A DNA stretch of 64,000 nt, taken from the NCBI GenBank assembly GCA_963724705.1, contig CAVRVS010000007.1, positions 372,001 through 436,000 on the forward strand, in the 5' to 3' direction. The notes beneath the pieces were generated by a model. The model did not search any database. It was not told the origin of the DNA and saw only the letters and a list, made by a program, of their open reading frames with translations. This stretch comes from DASQPR01 sp963724705. Lineage in GTDB: Bacteria; Actinomycetota; Actinomycetes; Mycobacteriales; Micromonosporaceae. Below, piece by piece: positions 48,027 through 56,959 of the stretch (position 1 is the stretch's first letter; each line of letters starts with the position of its first letter). The position numbers and the translations under genes were made by a program.

Positions 48027-48780
48027 GGATGCGCTCGGGTAGCGGCAGGCCGGCGAGCTCGGCATCGGTCAACGGACCGTCCGGCTCCACACCTAGCTCG
48101 CCCAGCACGAACTCAAACTGGCGCAGGTGCTGCGCGGTGTGCCAGGTCTCGCGTTCGAGCACCTCGTGCAACGTCGGCATGCCCCAGTAGGCGGTGACGA
48201 TGCGGTCGAGCGGGTCGTCGAAGCCGTCCTCGGCCCACCATTTCTCGAACGAGGCCAACGTCTCGTCGGCGCGGCGGCCGATGTCGTCGACCGTCTGGAT
48301 CTCATCGGGCTTGCGGTAACACGACGTGTCGTAGTCGTCCTTGTAATAGGCGGACAGGAATGCCCGCATGACCGACGCGATCTGATTGATCATGTTGCGC
48401 ATCGGACGCTTGCGGTTCGGCAGGCGGTAATCGAGGCCGCCCTCGGGCAGCTGCCGCAGGTAGCGGTGCAGCGCCTGGATCAGCAGCCGGTATCGCTCGA
48501 CGAGCACGTCGGCCGGCAGTGGCGGAATGACGGTGTATTCCACACCCATCAGGTCCGCCACCGCCGCGAGGTCGACGCCGGTGATGCAACGATCGCCGAT
48601 GCACACCGCCGGTACGTTGTTGATGCCGTGGTCGTAGAGCTTGGTGCGGCGCTCAGGCTCCGCATCGATGTTGTAGGACTCGTACTCGACGCCGGTTTTC
48701 TCGATGAATTCCTTCATCCGCAGGCATGAGCTGCAGCCGGGCATCCAGTAGACCTCAAGAGTCGAAGCTGGGCTTGTCAT
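48019..48780 (-). CDS. glutaredoxin-DinB fusion protein
   Basis: 253 residues with two domains. Residues 1-85 are a glutaredoxin-like fold: EVYWMPGCSSCLRMKEFIEK with C16-S-S-C19, and the cis-Pro region INNVPAVCIGDRCITGVDLA. Residues of about 95-245 form a DinB-type helical bundle with histidines (ALHRYLRQLP, MPTLHEVLERETWHTAQHLR). DinB-superfamily enzymes in actinobacteria include mycothiol transferases, and glutaredoxin-like mycoredoxins reduce mycothiol adducts. The fusion therefore suggests a low-molecular-weight-thiol reaction, by inference. The ATG at 48780 follows the binding-protein gene by 54 bases. Confidence 0.88.
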   Translation of the reverse strand: MTSPASTLEVYWMPGCSSCLRMKEFIEKTGVEYESYNIDAEPERRTKLYDHGINNVPAVCIGDRCITGVDLAAVADLMGVEYTVIPPLPADVLVERYRLLIQALHRYLRQLPEGGLDYRLPNRKRPMRNMINQIASVMRAFLSAYYKDDYDTSCYRKPDEIQTVDDIGRRADETLASFEKWWAEDGFDDPLDRIVTAYWGMPTLHEVLERETWHTAQHLRQFEFVLGELGVEPDGPLTDAELAGLPLPERIHG

Positions 48781-48834
48781 CGCACCACCAATCGCAGTTA
48801 TTCAGTTGCTCCGTACGCTTCGGCCTTGCGGCGA

Positions 48835-50119
48835 CTACGCCGCGGCCGGGGAGATCTTCAGCGTCTTGAACTCGCCTTGCAACCACGACACGGAATCGTG
48901 TACGGCCTGATTGAAGGCGGGCGTGCCCTGGTCCTGGATCGCGTCGCTGGTCAGCTCCTGGGCCCGCTGCCACAGCTGGTTGTCGAGCGCACCCTGGGGG
49001 ACGTCGGAGCGCAGGTGGACGACGGGCTTGGTGGTGAGCGCGTTGTAGACCGTGCCGCCCTCCTTCGACAGGATCCAGTTCACGTAGAGCCGGGCGGCGT
49101 TCGGGTGCGGCGCGTTTGCGAAGATCGACAGCGCGCCCTGGAAGCCGGCGGCCGGACCTTCCTTCAGCGTGTTCGGCCACTCGGCGATCGGGAGGCCCTG
49201 GCTCGCCGCGTCGAGCAGCGCGCCTTCGGCGCCGCCGACAATGAGAGCGACCGTCTGGTCGCCGCGCGCGATCGCGTTGGCGTAGTTCTCATCGGCGCCG
49301 ACCGCCCACACCTTGACGTCCTGCGTACGCAGAAGCTTGTCAAGGTAATCCTTGCCGAGCGCGTTCCACATGTAGACGAGCGTGGTCTGCGACTGCTGGG
49401 ACACGTCGTAGATGGCGAGCTTGCCCTTCCACTTCGGGTCGAGGAAGTCCTGCCACGACTTGACCGCGTTGACGTCGGCGTCGGAGACCTTGCTCTTGTT
49501 GTAGTAGATGCGCGAGACGTTCGACGTCACGTTCAATCCGTAGAACGTGCAGTAGAGGTGCTTGGTGTCGTCGGCCTCCCACGGGATGTAGGACGCGTGC
49601 CAGTTCTTCGACCGGTCGGTGACCTCGGGCAGGATCAGCTCGGGCATCGAGGGGGGTGAGCGCGTTCGCCTTGACGACGCGGGCGATGCCGCTCGGGCCG
49701 GTGGCGGCGAGGTCGGTCTCGTTGCGACCCTGGCTGATCTCGGCCAGCGCGCGGTTCGTGATGTCGGTCGTACTGCCCTGGACGACGGTGACCTTCACGC
49801 CGTAGCGCTTCGTGAACTCGTCGCGGATCTTGCCTTCGCCGGCGACGGTCGCCGGTCCGAAGAGCGCGACAACCTCGCCCTCCTTGGCGGCGGCCTCGAT
49901 CGTCTGCTCGTACTTGGTCTCCCAGTCGGCCGGGTTCGCGGGCAGCGTGAACTTTGGCGGAAGGGCGCCGGCCTTGGCCGTCGAGCCGCCGCTGCCACTT
50001 GCGGTGCTGCCGCACGCGGCGAGTCCGGCGAGAGCCGCACCACCGGCGATGCCGCCAAGCAGTCGACGTCTGGTGACGGAACCGCCCAGCGACCGGATGT
50101 ATTCAGATTCTCTAGACAC
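48835..50119 (-). CDS. extracellular substrate-binding lipoprotein, Fe(III)/small-molecule type (one frame break)
   Basis: About 427 residues when joined. The N-terminus TRRRLLGGIAGGAALAGLAA then CG carries a twin-arginine export motif plus a lipobox, so it may be Tat-exported and lipid-anchored. The mature protein resembles family-1/6 binding proteins of the AfuA/FutA/PotD type: GEVVALFGPATVAGEGKIRD, LDPKWKGKLAIYDVSQQSQT, VNWILSKEGGTVYNALTTKP. The frame breaks near 49648; removing one G joins ANALTPL to MPELILPEV. The start is a GTG at 50119. It is the first gene of the leftward importer operon. The ligand is unknown; the fold class covers ferric ion, thiamine, phosphonates and polyamines. 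Confidence 0.88.
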
Positions 50120-50762
50120 GTTGCATCGGCTCCTTGGTGGTCGTTACAAGGCATCTGGCACGGAAGTGCCGCACGGTTAGCGCAGGTGGCGCGGGCTGTC
50201 ATGACGAAGCAGCGAGGTGTTGCATCCTATGCGCATACAATCGGCGTTGAGGGCGCCGGTTGTCAATAGCCCGGTGGTCCGCTCTTACTCCCCGCGAGGT
50301 CCTCGGAGGTAACGCGGAGTCGCCTGCTGCGTTAAAAATCCGTCGCTTGGCGGCGAAGCCGATCGGTGCGTCGACCGACCTCGATCGGCCAAACCCGGAC
50401 TCGGTACGAGGTCGACTCACGGCTCCCGAGGACGAGCCACTCCGACACCTTGTCGCCGATATGTGCGTACGCGACCGGACAAATGCCATGCGTCCACGGC
50501 TCAACTACCTGAGTGAACCCTGATGCGGATGGCATGCTCGACCGGACGGAATCCGGGCCGCCCGACGGAGCCGACGCAACCTTCGCCCCGACCAACGGGC
50601 ATGACGGTCGCGCCTCGCCCCGGTCCAGCCGGACGGGCGAAGCCGGTCGAGCGGTCGCATGCAATCGGTTGAGAACATCGCGCGGCGGGGTTCTCCGGCC
50701 GTCGGCCGTTCGGCCTGCCTCACCACAGCCGCAGTGGACGGCCTGCTATCCCGTCGTACCGA
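50120..50762. other. 643-base intergenic region between the UGSC-type gene and the importer operon
   Basis: No convincing gene on either strand. It should contain the terminator of the UGSC-type gene and the promoter of the binding-protein operon. A palindromic ATGCGCAT embedded in a GCATAC word lies at 50229-50238, 110 bases upstream of the binding-protein start. Confidence 0.5.
50229..50238. promoter_or_regulatory. candidate operator (GCATAC word), importer operon
   Basis: ATGCGCATAC contains the palindrome ATGCGCAT and the hexamer GCATAC (GTATGC on the other strand). It lies in the promoter gap of the binding-protein operon. The same hexamer occurs in the other two promoter gaps of the block, so a shared regulator, possibly of the GntR type, is a guess. 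Confidence 0.3.
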
Positions 50763-52592
50763 TCAAGGCTGTTTGATCGCCTTGGTGACCCGCGCACCCT
50801 GCACGTGGTTTCCGATGAACGCCCGCGAGTGATTGCGGCCCGGGTTGCCGACCGCCGTGATCGCCATCTTCTCGACGCTCACCAGGGTCGGGAAGTCGAT
50901 TTGCGACACGTCGACGGTGGCGGGATCGAGACCCTGCCGGCGGAGGAAGTCGATGCCGAACGGCGTGCGCTCGATGGCGAACTTGTGGCCGCCGGACCCG
51001 CCGAAGGCACGCTCGTTGACGAGTCCCCCGTTGGTCGTCATATGGTCGCCGAGATAACGGCGTACGTCGTCCTTGGACCAGCCATCCTTCGCGATGGTAC
51101 GGGCGATCGGCGGACACATCGCCAGCACCGTGTAGAGGATGCTGTGGTTGTACTGCGCGAAGACGCCGCCGACCGCGATCGCCTGGTTGAGCGCGGGCGC
51201 GATGTAGTAGAGGTTCTCCTCGGCGGTCGAGCCGGAACTCGGCAACGAACTGCTGATCGTCACGACGCTTTGGATCGTCACGGTGCTCGTGCCGGCCGCG
51301 AATCCCTCGTCCTCGGCGACCGTGGGCCAACCGATCTCGCTCAGCGCGGCGCCGTTTTCGGCCAGCGCGATGTTGAAGTTGAACCCGAACGAACCCTGGT
51401 CGGTCGCGCCCGGTAGCAGGCCCGGGATGTTGCGCAGGTACAACCGGGTGAAGCGCCCGATGCTCGAATTGGCCTGGTTGCCGATCCGGAGTGCACCGGC
51501 GCCCGTGTTGAAGCCGAGCTGCTCGACCACCGGTCCGCTGACGATGACGAGCGGTTCCCAGCCGGGGGTGCCGCCGGCGTCCTGCACGCGGAAGTACGGG
51601 TCGCACAGACCCTCGACGAGCGCGACGAGCAGCGGCATGTATTCGGCCCGGCAACCGGCCATCACGGCGTTGGTGGCGATGCTCCAGATGGTCGCTTCGC
51701 GATTCGACGGCTGCATGAGACCAAGAACGTCCGAGCCGGCGCGGCCGGACGCGGCGACGAACGCCTCGACCCGTTGCCGGGTGGGCGGAATGATCGGCAA
51801 CCCGTCGGACCACTGACGAGCGATGAACTCGTCCTGCACGTCCTGCAGCGAGCCGCGATAGACGATCTCGTCGGCGCGATGCTCCGACTCGACCGCATCC
51901 GACGCGGCCGCTGCCTTCGCGGACACCACGGGCGCCGCCGCCACGGTGGCGTCGGCGGCGTGGCGTCGGCGGCTGTGGCGTCGGCGGCGCCCGCGCTTGA
52001 TGACGTCTCGGTGCCCAACCCCGTCAGGCCATCGAGAACGAATGGAAAGACATGCTGCATGGTGTTCGAGGCGAACGTCTCGTCGTCGTCGACCAGGATC
52101 GTGCCGGGATAGACAGCGATCGTGCACGAGTCGAGACCTTGGGCCCGCGCGATCATCCGCGCCTGACGCTGGAACTGGTTGGCCACGATCGCCACGCTGG
52201 GCAGACCGGCCTCGGCGACCTTGGCCACCGCGCGCATGACCGCTGGCGTACAGCTGCCGCAGGCGCCGACTCCCACGACCGCGGCATCGACCTCGAGGCG
52301 CTTGAGCTTCTCGGGCAGCGCGGCGACGAGTTCCACCTCTTCGTCACCGTGGATGTTGCCGAACTCGCCATAGTCGACGAATTCGACGCCGGGGTAGCGC
52401 TTCGCGAGCTCCTCGCTGAGGTAGCCCCACATGGTCGGGCCCTTGAACAAGAAGTTCCAGATGAAGGCGACCCGCTTGCCGTCGAGAGCCGCCGACGGCC
52501 TCCACCGCCGCGATGCGGTCGACGCGCCGCGGACTCAGCGGCCAGACGACATCGAACTGCTGCTCGACGGCCGGCTCGTGGACTTCGGTCAT
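50763..52592 (-). CDS. UGSC-type protein (CGSC form) fused to a large C-terminal domain, two frame breaks
   Basis: Reassembled, this is about 609 residues. Residues 30-190: VAFIWNFLFKGPTMWGYLSE, EFGNIHGDEEVELVAALPEK, the motif VGVGACGSCTPAVMRAVAKV, and ARAQGLDSCTIAVYPGTILV. I recall a family of (seleno)proteins named for a U-G-S-C motif; here the first position is Cys (TGC), so CGSC (bases 52250-52261). A linker of three AADAT repeats leads to a C-terminal domain of about 380 residues: DEFIARQWSDGLPIIPPTRQ, ATIWSIATNAVMAGCRAEYM, SSIGRFTRLYLRNIPGLLPG, FGGSGGHKFAIERTPFG. One extra G near 52492 and one missing base in the repeat near 51973 break the frame. The ATG at 52592 is the start. Function unknown; probably a redox step on the imported substrate. 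Confidence 0.75.
51945..51988. repeat. three 15-base tandem repeats (AADAT linker), middle copy one base short
   Basis: Read leftwards, GCCGCCGACGCCAC plus one variable base repeats three times (copies at 51974-51988, 51960-51973 and 51945-51959). The middle copy has 14 bases, which shifts the frame between the two domains of the UGSC-type gene. Replication slippage or sequencing error could both cause it. Confidence 0.75.
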
Positions 52593-52697
52593 AGTGGTCA
52601 AGGCCTCCGCTCGACGACGACGGCGGGCTGACCCGACGTGTCCGATCACCGCCGTGGTGGCCAGCAAGGACCGTGGCCGCGACATTGCCCTAATTCC

Positions 52698-52710
52698 ATA
52701 CCGACCGTAT
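52698..52710. promoter_or_regulatory. candidate operator ATAC-n5-GTAT in a divergent promoter region
   Basis: ATACCGACCGTAT is a perfect inverted repeat of ATAC/GTAT with a five-base spacer, followed by GC to give GTATGC. It lies in the 288-base gap between the divergent UGSC-type and MmgE/PrpD genes. Confidence 0.3.
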
Positions 52711-52880
52711 GCTATCCCGTAACGTCAGTCAAGGATCTTGGTCCGTGCCGGCCGGACGGCCACCAGAACGGGTCACGGCCCGGTTCGACTGGACGACCCG
52801 TTGACCATCACACGCTCGCATGACGTAGCCGCGGACGCCGATCCGCGAAGCATCCCCGACCGCGAAGGATGACCCGCCGA

Positions 52881-54263
52881 ATGGATACAACCACCGCCCG
52901 TCTCGTCGACTATGCCGCTTCGTTTTCGTACGCCGACATCACCCCGACCGCGCGGGACGCGACGCTGCGGCATCTTTTCGACGCCATCGCCTGCGCTGTC
53001 GCCGGCTCCGTCACCGAGCCGGCCGAGATCGCGGTGCGGATCGCTCGGACGGTCCGCGGCGACGAGTCCGCGACGGTGTGGGGTGCCAACGTCAGCTCGA
53101 TCCCGTCGTACGCGACGTTCGCCAACACCATCATGGTGCGCAGCCTCGACTGGAACGACGGCATGTTCGCCAAGGGCGGTGGCCACCCGAGCGACATGAT
53201 TCCGCCGCTGCTGGCCGCCGGCGAGGTCACCGGAGCCTCCGGCTATCAGGTGCTTGAGGCGATCGCGCTGGCGTACGAGGTCCTGGGCTCGCTCGGCAAC
53301 CAGGCCATCGGCAACTACCGCGGCTGGGACCAGGGTCTCTACATGACCGTGGCGACGGCGCTCGGCATCGGCAAGCTGCGCGGGCTCGATCGGGACCGGA
53401 TGGCCAACGCCGTGTCGCTGTCGATCGTGCCGGCCATCCCGCTCATGGTGACCCGCCGCGGCGCGCTGTCGATGTGGAAGGGTGCGGCGACCGCGGCGGC
53501 GGTCATGCACGCGACCACCGCGACGAAGTGGGCCGAGGAAGGCATGACCGGCCCGGCCGAGCCGTTCGCCGGTCGCTGCGGCATTTTCGACCAGATCAGC
53601 GGCCCGTTCGAACTCGACCTGCCGGCCTACCCGGACGGGCAGTTCATCACCGAGATCTCGCACCAGAAGATGTTCCCGGCCGAGTCGCACTCGCAGGCGC
53701 TCCTCGGGTTCATGCCGAAGGTGCGCGAGTGGGCCTCCGTCGATGACATCGAGTCCATCGACATCGACGCCTACCAGCGGCTGTTCGTCGCGATCGGCTC
53801 CGACCCGTCGGTGTGGGATCCGCAGAACCGCGAGACCGCCGACCACAGCCTGGCGTACCTCCTTGCGGTCTCTCTGGTGGACGGCGACGTCACGGTCGAC
53901 TCGTTCACCGACGAGCGCATCGCCGATCCGGCCCTCCGCCCGGTCATGGCCAAGATCCGGATCACCGAGAACGACGAGTACACCGCGGGCTACCGGCCGC
54001 CGGGCCAGGAAGTCGCCGGCTGCCCACGCGTACGGATCGTGATCCGGCGCAAGGACGGCGCGGTGATCGACGAGGAGGTCACCTATCCCAAGGGCCACCA
54101 GCGCAATCCGATGACCGCGGCCGACCTCGACGCCAAGCTCGACCGGGCCAGCGGCGGCATCTTGAAGGACGCGAAGCGCGAAGAGATTCGCGAGGCCTGG
54201 TGGGCCTTTGAGAAAGCGCCGAGCGTCGCTGACGTCGTCGCGACACTGGCCAGCTTCGAGTAA
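52881..54263 (+). CDS. MmgE/PrpD family protein
   Basis: 460 residues. This family includes 2-methylcitrate dehydratase and cis-aconitate decarboxylase, acting on tricarboxylic acids without cofactor. Motifs: RHLFDAIACAVAGSVTEPAE near the start, RSLDWNDGMFAKGGGHPSDM (active-site region with the conserved D and H), YRGWDQGLYMTVATALGIGK, and the C-terminal lid domain from about residue 280. I chose the ATG at 52881 because GAAGGA lies 11 bases upstream; the ATG at 52869 sits on that site. There is no propionate-cycle partner nearby, so the substrate is probably different. It is divergent from the UGSC-type gene and followed by a ThDP enzyme gene after 95 bases. Confidence 0.92.
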   Translation: MDTTTARLVDYAASFSYADITPTARDATLRHLFDAIACAVAGSVTEPAEIAVRIARTVRGDESATVWGANVSSIPSYATFANTIMVRSLDWNDGMFAKGGGHPSDMIPPLLAAGEVTGASGYQVLEAIALAYEVLGSLGNQAIGNYRGWDQGLYMTVATALGIGKLRGLDRDRMANAVSLSIVPAIPLMVTRRGALSMWKGAATAAAVMHATTATKWAEEGMTGPAEPFAGRCGIFDQISGPFELDLPAYPDGQFITEISHQKMFPAESHSQALLGFMPKVREWASVDDIESIDIDAYQRLFVAIGSDPSVWDPQNRETADHSLAYLLAVSLVDGDVTVDSFTDERIADPALRPVMAKIRITENDEYTAGYRPPGQEVAGCPRVRIVIRRKDGAVIDEEVTYPKGHQRNPMTAADLDAKLDRASGGILKDAKREEIREAWWAFEKAPSVADVVATLASFE

Positions 54264-54280
54264 ACGCCAACGCTCGCTCG

Positions 54281-54297
54281 GCATACTGATTGCATAC
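54281..54297. promoter_or_regulatory. candidate operator, direct GCATAC repeat
   Basis: Two GCATAC hexamers begin at 54281 and 54292, exactly 11 bases apart, in the short gap before the ThDP-enzyme gene. The spacing of one helical turn fits two protomers of a regulator on one face. Confidence 0.35.
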
Positions 54298-54358
54298 ATT
54301 CACGATCGTTCCGAGTCTGTTTCGGCACGGCGCTTGGTGCCCGGTGGGCACGGATGGG

Positions 54359-56023
54359 ATGACGATGAGGTTCTACGACGCGTTGGCCAACGCTTTTGCC
54401 GCCGAAGGCACCACCGACGTCTTCGGCATGACCGGCGAGGCGAACATCTACTGGCTCACCTCGATGGAAGAGCGCGGCGTCCGGATGTATCAGGTGCGCC
54501 ACGAAGGCGCCGGCCTCGCGATGGCCGATGGTTGGGCCCGCGTGACCGGCAACCCGGGTGTGTGTACGACGACCGGCGGCCCTGGTGCGGCACAACTCGC
54601 CACCACCATGATCGTCGCGAGTCGGGCCCGTACCCCGCTCGTCGCGCTCACCGGTGACACGCCCCGCGGCGACCTGGACAACGCGCAGTACCTGGAACGG
54701 CCGCGCTACGCGGCCAGCATCGAGGCCGGCTTCGTCCAGATCCACACCCCCGATGAGGCGTACGCAGCGGTGCAGCGCGCGTTCTACCTGGCCCGCCGGG
54801 AATCCCGGCCGATCATGCTGAACGTCCCGGCCGAGTTCACCCACACGCAGTTCGACGAGTTCGACGACTACGTCCCCTCGACGGCCTTGCTCGGCAAGAC
54901 CCGTCCGGCGTACCCGCACCCGGACGCGATCGAGGAGGCGGCCGAAATTATCGCGCGGAGCGAGCGGCCGGTCATCATCGTCGGGCGGGGTGCCATCGCC
55001 GCACAGGCCGGCGACGCGATCCGCAAGCTCGCCGATCGGACGGGAGCGGTGATCGCGACGACGTTGATGGCGAAGAACTGGCTCAACGATTACCCGTACC
55101 ACGCAGGTCTCACCGGGCTCTTCGCGACGAAGAACGCCATCCAGCTCTTCCAGCAGGCCGATTGCGTCGTCGCGTTCGGTGCCTCGCTGAACCGCTACAC
55201 CACGGAGCACGGTTACCTCTACCCGAACGCGACGTACATCCAGGTCGACTCGCAGCCGCACGTCGTCATGGGCAACGGGCAGGCCGCCGACTGCTACGTC
55301 CACGCCGACGCCGGTCTCGCGCTCGCCGCGCTGGATCAGGCGCTCGAAGGTCATGCGCCGAGCGCGAATAGCTACCACTCGCAGGAGACGCTCGATCTGC
55401 TGGGCAGCGCGTTGGCCGATCCCCGTACGTTCGATATCGCCCCCGGCACGCTCGACACCCGCGACGCGGCACGCACCCTCGATGAGACGATCCCCGGCAA
55501 CATCGGCATGGTGCTCGGCGGCGGCCAGCAGAACCATTTCGGAATCATGCTGTGCAACCGGCAACGCGACTACCTCGTACCCAATTTGCATTTCGCGTCG
55601 ATCGGGCAGGGACTGACGACGGCGATGGGCGCGGTCATCGCCAAGCGCAACCAACCGGCGTTCCTGATGGAAGGCGATGCCGGGTTCATGATGCACCTGG
55701 CCGAGTTCGAGACCGCGGTCCGCTACAACATCCCGCTGCTCGTGTGCGTCTTCAACGACCAGGGGTTCGCGGCCGAATACCACCACTACCGCAAGAACCT
55801 TGGCGGTCACATCGACGTCGTCCAGATCCCGACGCCCGATCTCGGCAAGGTCGCCGTCGCGCTCGGCGGCCGAGGCGCGCTGGCCACGTCGACCGATGAG
55901 CTGCGCCGCGCGGCCGCCGACTTCGTCGCCAATCCGGGTCCGATGATCATCGACGTCCGCGTGTCGCGTGAGGTCGCGAGCATCCCGAACCGACGGCGGT
56001 ACCTGGGCGAAGAGGACCAGTAG
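54359..56023 (+). CDS. thiamine-diphosphate-dependent enzyme of the acetolactate synthase-like family
   Basis: 554 residues with three domains. N-terminal pyrimidine-binding domain: VFGMTGEANIYWLTSMEERG, the activating glutamate E49 in QVRHEGAGLAMADGWARVTG, and GVCTTTGGPGAAQLATTMI. A central FAD/NADP-like domain (VIIVGRGAIAAQAGDAIRKL) follows. C-terminal pyrophosphate-binding domain: EGDAGFMMHLAEFETAVRY (GDA at residue 439) and LVCVFNDQGFAAEYHH. Such enzymes cleave or form C-C bonds next to a carbonyl (decarboxylases, carboligases, sulfoacetaldehyde acetyltransferase-like). The family cannot be narrowed from motifs. The start is the ATG at 54359 (or 54365). Its stop overlaps the start of the next gene. 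Confidence 0.9.
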   Translation: MTMRFYDALANAFAAEGTTDVFGMTGEANIYWLTSMEERGVRMYQVRHEGAGLAMADGWARVTGNPGVCTTTGGPGAAQLATTMIVASRARTPLVALTGDTPRGDLDNAQYLERPRYAASIEAGFVQIHTPDEAYAAVQRAFYLARRESRPIMLNVPAEFTHTQFDEFDDYVPSTALLGKTRPAYPHPDAIEEAAEIIARSERPVIIVGRGAIAAQAGDAIRKLADRTGAVIATTLMAKNWLNDYPYHAGLTGLFATKNAIQLFQQADCVVAFGASLNRYTTEHGYLYPNATYIQVDSQPHVVMGNGQAADCYVHADAGLALAALDQALEGHAPSANSYHSQETLDLLGSALADPRTFDIAPGTLDTRDAARTLDETIPGNIGMVLGGGQQNHFGIMLCNRQRDYLVPNLHFASIGQGLTTAMGAVIAKRNQPAFLMEGDAGFMMHLAEFETAVRYNIPLLVCVFNDQGFAAEYHHYRKNLGGHIDVVQIPTPDLGKVAVALGGRGALATSTDELRRAAADFVANPGPMIIDVRVSREVASIPNRRRYLGEEDQ

Positions 56024-56949
56024 TGGTGCGGCGGGATCTCGTCGTCGTCGGCGGCGGGCCGGCGGGCTTATCCGCCGCCACGGTCGCGGCGGCCGACGGC
56101 TGGCAGGTCAGCGTGGTCGACGCCGAGGGCGGCGGCGGGCGCCTCTACAAACTCGACGCCGTGTACGAATATCCGCGCGTCGGCGCCACGGCAGCCGGAC
56201 CGGAGTTGGCCGGCGACCTCGTTGACGCGGCGGTGGCGGCCGGCGTCGACGTCGTCTTCGACCGGGTGCGTTCGGTCGGGCCGAGTGCGGTCGCATCGCC
56301 GTGGATCGTTGAATGTGACGGCGAGCGGCTGCTGGCCGGGGCCGTTGTGTTCGCGACTGGCCACGCGGACGCGGTGCTGGGTCTGCCGCATGAGGATGAG
56401 TTGCGCGGCCGCGGCCTGTCCTACTGTGCCAGCTGCGACGGGATGCTCTTCTCGGCCAAGCGGGTCGCGGTCATTGGCACCGGAAACTGGTCGGTCGACG
56501 AGGCCGTGCAGCTGTCGCAGCATGCGGCCCACACGACCCTGCTCTGCCCGGAACCGGTCCTGGCATCGACGAAAGCGCGACGGTTGCGCCTTGCTTCGGC
56601 CGGCGTCGAGATCATCGAGGGCGCGATGGCGACGGCTTTAGACCGCCAGGACGGCAAGTTCGTCGGCGTCGAGATCAGCAGCGCCGCCGGGCCGTCACGG
56701 CTCGACGTCGAAGGGCTATTTCCCTTGTACGGCATGGCTCCCGCACTCGACGCCGCCCCGGAGGCGGTGGTCGGCGGCGACGTACGGCGGATCGTCGTCG
56801 ACGGCGACGGCGCAACTGCGGCGCCCGGTCTGTTCGCCGCCGGGGACGTCACGCACACCCGCGACGGTTTCGTGTCCGAGGCGATCGCCGAAGGCTTCCG
56901 CGCCGGTACGGCGGCAAGTGTCTTCCTGCAGCGCCGGGCCTCGAGCTAA
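56023..56949 (+). CDS. thioredoxin-reductase-like flavoprotein
   Basis: 308 residues. FAD-binding GGGPAGLSAATVAAADGW at the N-terminus, the NAD(P)-binding GTGNWSVDEAVQLSQHAAH in the middle (GxGxxx form, not the classical GGGxSA), the redox pair C135-A-S-C138 in GRGLSYCASCDGMLF, and the C-terminal FAD motif GLFAAGDVTHTRDGFVSEAI. It has the low-molecular-weight TrxR layout but diverges from housekeeping TrxB. The GTG start at 56023 overlaps the ThDP-enzyme stop (TAGTG), so both are made together. It probably supplies electrons to the thioredoxin or glutaredoxin-like domains of the same block. Confidence 0.9.
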   Translation: MVRRDLVVVGGGPAGLSAATVAAADGWQVSVVDAEGGGGRLYKLDAVYEYPRVGATAAGPELAGDLVDAAVAAGVDVVFDRVRSVGPSAVASPWIVECDGERLLAGAVVFATGHADAVLGLPHEDELRGRGLSYCASCDGMLFSAKRVAVIGTGNWSVDEAVQLSQHAAHTTLLCPEPVLASTKARRLRLASAGVEIIEGAMATALDRQDGKFVGVEISSAAGPSRLDVEGLFPLYGMAPALDAAPEAVVGGDVRRIVVDGDGATAAPGLFAAGDVTHTRDGFVSEAIAEGFRAGTAASVFLQRRASS

Positions 56950-56959
56950 CGCGAGCGGC

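Noticed and set aside
50763..52592. Possible selenocysteine codon in the UGSC-type gene
   Set aside because: The first position of the motif is TGC, not TGA, and no selenocysteine insertion element or Sec machinery gene is visible in the window.
44603..56949. Interpretation of the redox block as an organomercury or selenium-assisted organometal system
   Set aside because: No MerB-like lyase, MerA, Sec biosynthesis or metal-efflux gene is present; only general thiol-redox families are.
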